Below, piece by piece: positions 60,944 through 64,000 of a stretch of 64,000 nt of DNA (its first letter is position 1; each line of letters starts with the position of its first letter). Origin of the DNA: an uncultured Lachnospiraceae bacterium (GTDB taxonomy: Bacteria > Bacillota > Clostridia > Lachnospirales > Lachnospiraceae); NCBI GenBank assembly GCA_910579735.1, contig CAJTUZ010000017.1, positions 15,322-79,321 on the forward strand, written 5' to 3'. The notes beneath the pieces are model-generated. The model was given only the letters and a program-made list of their open reading frames with translations, searched no databases and was not told the DNA's origin. Position numbers and translations under genes: made by a program.

Positions 60944-61501
60944 ATGAAATTAATAAATATTTTTTTAAAAATGGAATTATTAAATTACAAAATTATATCT
61001 TCAAAAGCTCAACTTGAAAAATGGATAAAATCTGAAGATCCATATAAATATTTTACTGATGATGATAAGGAAAAGATAATAAGGGTTGGAACATCACTTA
61101 ATAATCGAATACGTAATCAAGAAGATATGTCTATGGATGAGGCATTTAATAGGTTTAATCGACTTATGAGAAGTAAACAGTTGAAGAAATCTATAGTTGT
61201 TTTTCGGGAACAAGATTCTATTGATTATGAAATGGAACTTGCTAAAGGAAATGGATTAGCAGAAGATTATTTGTATGTATATACGGCTTTGTGTTCTAAA
61301 TATTATAATAGGCAATATAAAATGAAAATATATATTCCAGCAGGAACAAATTATATTTTTACTGGAGAATATAGTAATGTTGCTGATGTTCAAGAGTTAA
61401 TTTTAAATGTTGGAACAGTGCTTAGAATATTAAAAAGGAAAGAAAAAGATGATCACATTTATATTGAAGCTATTGTAGAAAATAGAGTTATAAATATATA
61501 A
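60944..61501 (+). CDS. possible ADP-ribosyltransferase-fold protein
   Basis: 185 residues. The C-terminal 100 residues follow the ART exoenzyme pattern: SIVVFREQ (Arg), YVYTALCSKYY, MKIYIPAGTNY, and DVQELILNVGTVLRIL in the place of the E-x-E region. The first Glu of E-x-E appears to be Val, so the enzyme may be inactive or use another residue. Weak homology only; call it with caution. Last gene of the nuclease/AlbA_2/membrane run. Confidence 0.5.
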   Translation: MKLINIFLKMELLNYKIISSKAQLEKWIKSEDPYKYFTDDDKEKIIRVGTSLNNRIRNQEDMSMDEAFNRFNRLMRSKQLKKSIVVFREQDSIDYEMELAKGNGLAEDYLYVYTALCSKYYNRQYKMKIYIPAGTNYIFTGEYSNVADVQELILNVGTVLRILKRKEKDDHIYIEAIVENRVINI

Positions 61502-61699
61502 TATATCAAGGAAAGAACTGATTTATGAGAGTAAATAAATTTTTATATAAATGAAGAAAAAATGCTATTATAAATTGCAAATTTATGTAATTTATTGGGA
61601 TGTGATGAAAATCTTCGGTAAGATTGGGCGTTCTGCATAAGAGTATATAGTGATATAGGGTGGTAAATATCTGTATGATTTAAATATCCCTCCCCTATC

Positions 61700-61912
61700 G
61701 TGAAGATGATTGCAGATCCAATAGTAAGAGAAACTTGTGTAGATGTAAATCTATTAGAAATGGCAGAAAATATTGTGAATGATTTTCCCAAAGTTACAGG
61801 TAATTTTAAAGATGATATTGAGCAGTATAGAACAAATTCTAAGATATTAGACGAATTGCTTTATCAGCGCAATTTACCAAATTTTATAATGGTAATTATA
61901 TCACAGATATAA
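61700..61912 (+). pseudogene. fragment of a degraded island gene
   Basis: 70 codons from a GTG with no good ribosome binding site. The sequence ADPIVRETCVDVNLLEMAEN looks coding, but after NLPNF a one-base shift gives a better continuation (YNGNYITDINDNKYVLYFPH) into the tRNA-like region. Upstream 61502-61699 holds no intact gene. Family not recognised. Confidence 0.4.
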
Positions 61913-61940
61913 ATGATAATAAATATGTTTTATATTTCCC

Positions 61941-62011
61941 ACACATATCATCCAACGTCAAGACATTCAACCTTCACTCGAATGATGAGAGTCCGATTCT
62001 CTCTATGTGTT
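61941..62011 (+). ncRNA. tRNA-Glu-like RNA with altered core
   Basis: 71 nt fold as a tRNA: acceptor ACACATA with TATGTGT (perfect 7 bp); anticodon arm TTCAA, loop CCTTCAC (anticodon TTC, Glu), TCGAA; variable TGAT; T arm GAGAG, loop TCCGATT, CTCTC. The order and spacing match tRNA-Glu, and GTCAAGAC before the anticodon arm resembles the tRNA-Glu segment at the island border. Key bases differ: C for U33, A30-C40 mismatch, TCC for TTC in the T loop and no GG in the D loop. A terminator follows within 4 nt. Probably not a normal translating tRNA. Confidence 0.62.
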
Positions 62012-62014
62012 TTC

Positions 62015-62040
62015 AGACAGTCATAATGGCTGTCTTTTTA
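62015..62040 (+). terminator. terminator of the tRNA-like RNA
   Basis: AGACAG at 62015-62020 pairs with CTGTCT at 62030-62035, then TTTTA. Confidence 0.7.
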
Positions 62041-62073
62041 ATTAAACAGATGGGAAATTTTAATGTCCGTATC

Positions 62074-62101
62074 TTGACAATTAGCAAAATAGTAGTAAAA
62101 T
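62074..62101 (+). promoter_or_regulatory. promoter of the nucleotidyltransferase-like gene
   Basis: TTGACA at 62074-62079, 16-bp spacer, TAAAAT at 62096-62101. Confidence 0.6.
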
Positions 62102-62165
62102 AAAACGATTTGACAGTTGTTAAATGGTCGGCATGGGGATAAAATACAAAAGGAGACTGGAAAAG

Positions 62166-62816
62166 ATGAATAATTTTAAGTATGTAACAAGAAAACAATT
62201 ATCCCCCGTAAAGCAAGAAGTGATACAGATTATCAACGCCGTACAAGATGAACTTCGCAAAGATTTTACTTTTTGCTATGATTTTATAGGTAGTGTTAAA
62301 CGAAATATGGTCACATATGATGTAGGAACGAATATAGGCTATGATTTTGATATAAATTTACAAATTAATGATGACAAATGCAGATATTTGGCAGAAGAAA
62401 TTAAAACAAAAATCAGGCTTGCGCTCAATAAGGTGGTTTATTGCTATGGATATGACGATGCTGAAGATTCTACAAGAGTTATTACCATTAAGGTAAAGGA
62501 CAAGAAAAATTCAAAAGTATTACATAGCTGTGATTTTGCCATAGTAAACGATTATATAGATGATGAGGGTAACGAGAGACAGGAATATATTCATTTTAAT
62601 AAGAAGCAAAAGAGTTATTTCTGGAATGAGCAGCCACAAGGATTCTATTTATTAGATGAAAAAACTGATTGGATTAAAGATTGTGGATATTGGCAGGATG
62701 TGCGAAATTTGTATATATTTAAGAAGAATCACAATGATAATCGCCATAAACATTCCAGAAGCATCTATGCTGAAACAATCCATGAGGTATGCCAGAGATA
62801 CGGTTATTATGATTAA
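62166..62816 (+). CDS. nucleotidyltransferase-superfamily protein beside the tRNA-like RNA
   Basis: 216 residues from ATG at 62166 (AGGAG 10 nt upstream). The core CYDFIGSVKRNM with a G-S pair, then IGYDFDINLQIND giving D-x-D, and later SCDFAIVNDYIDD as the third acidic site, fit the DNA polymerase beta-like nucleotidyltransferase fold. The C-terminal part (WIKDCGYWQDVRNLYIFKKNHN, YAETIHEVCQRYG) is helical. Substrate unknown; a neighbouring tRNA-like RNA makes RNA modification an option. 62817-63021 holds no gene. Confidence 0.65.
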   Translation: MNNFKYVTRKQLSPVKQEVIQIINAVQDELRKDFTFCYDFIGSVKRNMVTYDVGTNIGYDFDINLQINDDKCRYLAEEIKTKIRLALNKVVYCYGYDDAEDSTRVITIKVKDKKNSKVLHSCDFAIVNDYIDDEGNERQEYIHFNKKQKSYFWNEQPQGFYLLDEKTDWIKDCGYWQDVRNLYIFKKNHNDNRHKHSRSIYAETIHEVCQRYGYYD

Positions 62817-63021
62817 CAATATATAAAGAATAAATAGGGAGAGGGCAGGATGTATTAATGATATAATACAGACTGCCCTAAATTGCTGTTTTTACTATTA
62901 TGATATGTGAAAATCTGTAAGACCTGAAAACGGGATTTCATAGTGAAAATATTGTAAGCATCAAATAAAATAGTGGATAGAAAACAACCACCAGCATCTT
63001 ATACTAAAAGGGCAGAGGTTA

Positions 63022-63546
63022 TCTAATCGGCACCGTTCCTGTACCACGGGATCCCATGGAAGATAATCATCCAGATATTCGGGATTTTCAAGAAATGTAC
63101 TCCCCGGCGTATCTGACAGGATATATTTTAGATACTTCATTGGGACAAGAACATTTGCTCTGGCTGTTTCTACCAAATGTATAGATCCCGGCACTTGCGG
63201 CGGATCCTTTCGGACTGCTTGCAAACAGCCAGTTCTTTCTTCCGATCACAAATGGACGGATGTAGTTCTCAGCGAGTGAGTTGCTGATTGAACAATACCC
63301 GTCTTCCAGATAATTAAAGAATTCCTGACGGTGATTCAATGCGTAACCAAACGCTTTGGGCAGTTTGGATTTTGTCAGTTCTGAGACGGCATTTTTTTCG
63401 ACCCATAACCAAAAAGTCTCGAGAAGAGGCTTCTCGCGGATGAGACATTCTTTTTTCTTTTGATCGGGCGGCACTCTTTCCAGTCCTGCTTCTATAGCAA
63501 ATAGTTGGTTCAGTCGAAGGACCGCTTCCGCAGGTTTTGATGCTTC
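63022..63546 (-). pseudogene. IS66 family transposase remnant, truncated and frameshifted
   Basis: On the minus strand, from about 63546 down, the reading VERPPDQKK-like segment, LPKAFGYALNHRQEFFNYLEDG, SNSLAENYIRPFVIGRKNWLF matches the end of IS66 TnpC. The frame then shifts near 63180-63190, where VETARANVLVPMKYLKYILSD and LDDYLPWDP continue. The N-terminal two-thirds and the IS ends are absent. Confidence 0.85.
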
Positions 63547-63552
63547 AGGGGT

Positions 63553-63844
63553 ATGGATTTCCTTAGATGGTTATTATGATGATGGTTATATGTTTGTAAA
63601 TAATAAATCTAAAAGAAGCACGAGAAGCTCTATAAACAAGTACTTATATTCTCTATGTGAAGATGCAGGAATTAAAATGAAAAAGAGCAGTCACAAGATT
63701 AGAAAGACTTATTTATCATCTTTGTTTGACACCGGAATAAATGTGAACACGATTAGAGAAATAGCCGGACATGAAGATGAAAGAACAAGTCTAAATAATT
63801 ATTGCTTTGACACTAAAACAGATAAGGACTTTGAAAAAATGTAA
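63553..63844 (+). pseudogene. C-terminal stub of a tyrosine integrase
   Basis: The last about 95 codons of an integrase: SSHKIRKTYLSSLFDTG (H-x2-R), REIAGHEDE (His) and NNYCFDTK (catalytic Tyr). The N-terminal arm-binding domain and first catalytic Arg are gone, replaced by the IS66 remnant. The stub ends 62 bp from attR, the normal position for an integrase gene next to its att site. An annotated ORF could begin at ATG 63590. Confidence 0.85.
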
Positions 63845-63871
63845 TCAAGTGTAATCAAAGAAATCCTCGCA

Positions 63872-63914
63872 TAAAAAAATATGCCTAATCACCAGAATCC
63901 CAGTAATTAAGCAT
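63872..63914 (-). terminator. terminator of the intact tRNA-Glu
   Basis: Minus strand: ATGCTTAATTACTGG pairs with CTGGTGATTAGGCAT (mismatches in the middle), then a T run. The stem differs from the copy at 54946-54988 while staying paired, so both are real. Confidence 0.8.
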
Positions 63915-63971
63915 CTTTTCGGGTTGGGCTATTCAATTAAGAATAAACAGCTCGTAGGGGAATCGAACCCC
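63907..63971 (+). repeat. attR, 65-bp direct repeat with the tRNA-Glu 3' end
   Basis: Identical to 54981-55045. Its end lies inside the tRNA-Glu gene; the island therefore supplies the 3' end of the working tRNA. Confidence 0.9.
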
Positions 63972-64000
63972 TGTTTCCGCCGTGAGAGGGCGGCGTCTTA
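63948..64000 (-). tRNA. tRNA-Glu (anticodon CTC), 5' part outside window
   Basis: Minus strand: TAAGACG, anticodon arm CCGCC-CTCTCAC-GGCGG (CTC), T arm AGGGG-TTCGATT-CCCCT, acceptor 3' strand ACGAGCT. The 5' acceptor and D arm lie beyond the window edge. CCA is not encoded. Confidence 0.9.

Larger units (their letters stand above)
54981..63971. mobile_element. 8.9-kb decayed integrative island at tRNA-Glu
   Basis: Bounded by 65-bp direct repeats 8,926 bp apart at the 3' end of tRNA-Glu, the usual target of tyrosine integrases. The content is AT-richer than the flanking chromosome. It carries broken mobile genes, an IS66 remnant and only the C-terminal part of an integrase, so it can no longer move alone. 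Short direct repeats near both ends (TTGACTACC/TTTGACTATT near 55097-55120; TGTAATCAA twice near 63841-63858) could be integrase arm sites. Confidence 0.85.

Noticed and set aside
1..64000. CRISPR array
   Set aside because: No regularly spaced short repeats with unique spacers were seen; the only close repeats are operators, att sites and protein-internal repeats.

Overview
The window looks like the chromosome of a low-to-mid GC, anaerobic member of the Clostridia, most likely Lachnospiraceae. The evidence is the gene order (a DUF342/FapA-type gene, a DUF6115 gene, then rpsB, tsf, pyrH, frr, uppS, cdsA, dxr, rseP, ispG, polC), a rubrerythrin, a GH36 alpha-galactosidase, and genes closest to clostridial families. 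Nearly all genes lie on the + strand. The genus was not determined.

Layout. (1) 1-5.9 kb: the tail of a DUF342/DUF6115 cluster often found near motility genes, then rpsB-tsf with its own promoter and terminator. (2) 6-13 kb: a diguanylate cyclase, a DUF6033 protein, an MFS/spermidine synthase fusion, rubrerythrin, and a polysaccharide deacetylase-bactofilin pair. (3) 12.6-26.4 kb: a housekeeping run (pyrH-frr-uppS-cdsA-dxr-rseP), a PP2C/Ser-Thr kinase pair, ispG, polC and a beta carbonic anhydrase. (4) 26.5-30.3 kb: a SleC-like peptidoglycan-processing gene (SpoIID domain, PG-binding domains, LysM repeats) cut in two by a 1,905-bp element. The element encodes only a large serine recombinase and a 44-codon ORF. 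Removing it at a shared GGTA core rejoins the reading frame exactly, so it resembles a minimal skin-type intervening element. (5) 30.4-36.7 kb: a PsiE-like/NodB-like/MATE operon, a BlaI-BlaR1-type pair with tandem operators and an amber codon in the repressor, and an aminoglycoside nucleotidyltransferase-like gene. (6) 36.8-42.9 kb: a phosphodiesterase, then a retron-like operon: ATPase-TOPRIM protein, a structured RNA with a1/a2 repeats, reverse transcriptase, DUF6602 protein and DUF1848 protein. (7) 43-54.9 kb: DedA, a 195-bp near-perfect palindrome, a GT4 glycosyltransferase with a two-component system, a hybrid histidine kinase fused to a GNAT domain, tRNA-Ala, a GH36 enzyme, and a TetR regulator with a flavin reductase-like gene. 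(8) 54.98-63.97 kb: an AT-rich, decayed 8.9-kb island bounded by 65-bp direct repeats at the 3' end of a tRNA-Glu gene. It carries an HU-like protein, broken mobile-element genes, a nuclease/AlbA_2/membrane/ART-like gene run, a tRNA-Glu-like RNA followed by a nucleotidyltransferase-like gene, an IS66 remnant and the C-terminal stub of a tyrosine integrase.

The strongest leads are the split SleC-like gene with its minimal recombinase element, the five-part retron-like operon, the tRNA-Glu-like RNA beside a nucleotidyltransferase, and the large palindrome at 43.5 kb. All family assignments come from reading motifs; no database search was run.
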